A DNA stretch of 64,000 nucleotides, taken from positions 13,262,346 through 13,326,345 of the forward strand of contig OX388344.1 of NCBI GenBank assembly GCA_947579665.1, in the 5' to 3' direction. Each line of letters begins with the position of its first letter. Within the stretch, counting starts at the first letter, position 1. Shown piece by piece: positions 63,654 to 64,000 of this stretch. The DNA comes from Sympetrum striolatum (lineage: Eukaryota > Arthropoda > Insecta > Odonata > Libellulidae). Position numbers and translations under genes: made by a program. The notes beneath the pieces are model-generated. The model saw only the letters and a program-made list of their open reading frames with translations, did not search any database and had not been told where the DNA came from.

Positions 63654-64000
63654 TCAAGATATTATCGAAAAAAGCAAGGAAAACGGATAATTTTAGCGAA
63701 ATTACAATTTTTCTCCACTATTATCCCTTAATATTCGTCAATTTAAAGAGATATAATCGAAAATAGCAACGAAAACGGATAATCTCAGCAAAATTTGAAT
63801 TTTTTCCACTATTTTGCATAATTTTCGTCATTTAATTGAGATACGATCGAAAAAAGCATCGAAAACAGATAATTTTAGCGAAATTCAATTTATTTATTTC
63901 CTCTATTTTGCCTTAATTTAGTCATTTTATCGAGATATGTAAGAATAGGGCAACGAAGACGGATAATATTAGCAAAATTTCAATTTTTTTCCTATATGTC
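63654..64000 (+). repeat. Satellite 2 block R, copy 2 (cut by window edge)
   Basis: Copy of 57601-57947, offset about 6,053 bp at AATAGGGCAACGAAG (57891 and 63944). It includes a small TTTA insertion (TTTATTTATTTCC near 63890) compared with copy 1. The array continues beyond the window. Confidence 0.82.

Larger units (their letters stand above)
48495..64000 (+). repeat. Satellite 2: diverged tandem array, monomer about 91-92 bp
   Basis: A recurring frame of TTTTATCGAGATATGATCG, AAAAAAGCAACGAAAACGG, ATAATTTTAGCGAAATTTC, AATTTTTTTCCTCTATTTTG, CCTTAATTTTCGTCA repeats about 170 times (length divided by period). Each monomer has a purine-rich half and a pyrimidine-rich half, and contains the GAAATTTC palindrome. 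One sub-type replaces GATATGATCGAAAAAAGC with GATATTATCTAAAAATGAAACG (for example near 54842, 55308, 55490, 57226, 60468, 61518). Monomers differ from one another much more than in satellite 1, with many small indels. Reading frames are short and occur only because single monomers lose stops. The array continues past the window edge. Confidence 0.95.

Noticed and set aside
48495..64000. CENP-B box in satellite 2 or satellite 1
   Set aside because: AACGAAAACGG in satellite 2 and ATTCGTTTTGCG in satellite 1 each match part of the 17-bp box, but the essential TTCG, A and CGGG positions never occur together.
1..64000. Telomere repeats, rRNA, tRNA or retroelement remnants
   Set aside because: None of the usual landmarks (short G-rich telomere units, tRNA arms, rRNA conserved cores, reverse transcriptase motifs, poly-A with target duplications) was seen on either strand.

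Overview
The whole window is tandemly repeated, non-coding DNA. I found no protein gene, RNA gene, transposon, CRISPR array or regulatory unit that I could defend. Two different AT-rich satellite families lie side by side. Satellite 1 (positions 1 to about 48,480) has a 137-bp monomer and runs head to tail in one orientation for roughly 354 copies (length divided by period; not counted one by one). Satellite 2 (about 48,495 to 64,000) has a looser monomer of about 91-92 bp, all in one orientation except for one small inverted piece. Consensus GC is about 31% for satellite 1 (42 of 137 positions) and about 28% for satellite 2.

This points to eukaryotic constitutive heterochromatin, probably centromeric or pericentromeric, from a long-read assembly. 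An AT-rich animal such as an arthropod is a guess; nothing here fixes the taxon. The left end starts inside the array, so the true array is longer than shown.

Layout of satellite 1: monomers carry point variants that let larger copied blocks be traced. A block at 1-1587 recurs at 7797-9383. A 43-monomer block (5,884 bp) at 10801-16684 is followed directly by its second copy at 16685 to about 22706. Between about 25,700 and 38,600 sits a mosaic of 7-, 16-, 21- and 22-monomer copies. There is a six-monomer (822 bp) duplication at 40190-41735 and a 13-monomer (1,780 bp) duplication at 42931-46490. The last 2 kb before the junction hold more one-off variants. Spacings between shared markers are whole multiples of 137 bp, apart from single-base indels.

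Layout of satellite 2: next to the junction is a compact, recently duplicated set of units (1,545 + 908 + 1,537 bp plus a broken fourth, to about 52,745). Beyond that, monomers diverge strongly, but block copies of 0.3-0.8 kb recur at distances of 2.1-6.1 kb. A piece of about 55 bp at 57484-57538 is reversed.

No genes work together here. The biology on view is the turnover of satellite DNA: unequal exchange, block duplication, a conserved short inverted repeat inside nearly every satellite 1 monomer, and one multi-state position that changes between block copies that otherwise agree. Open reading frames of 60-129 codons exist but are by-products of the repeats.
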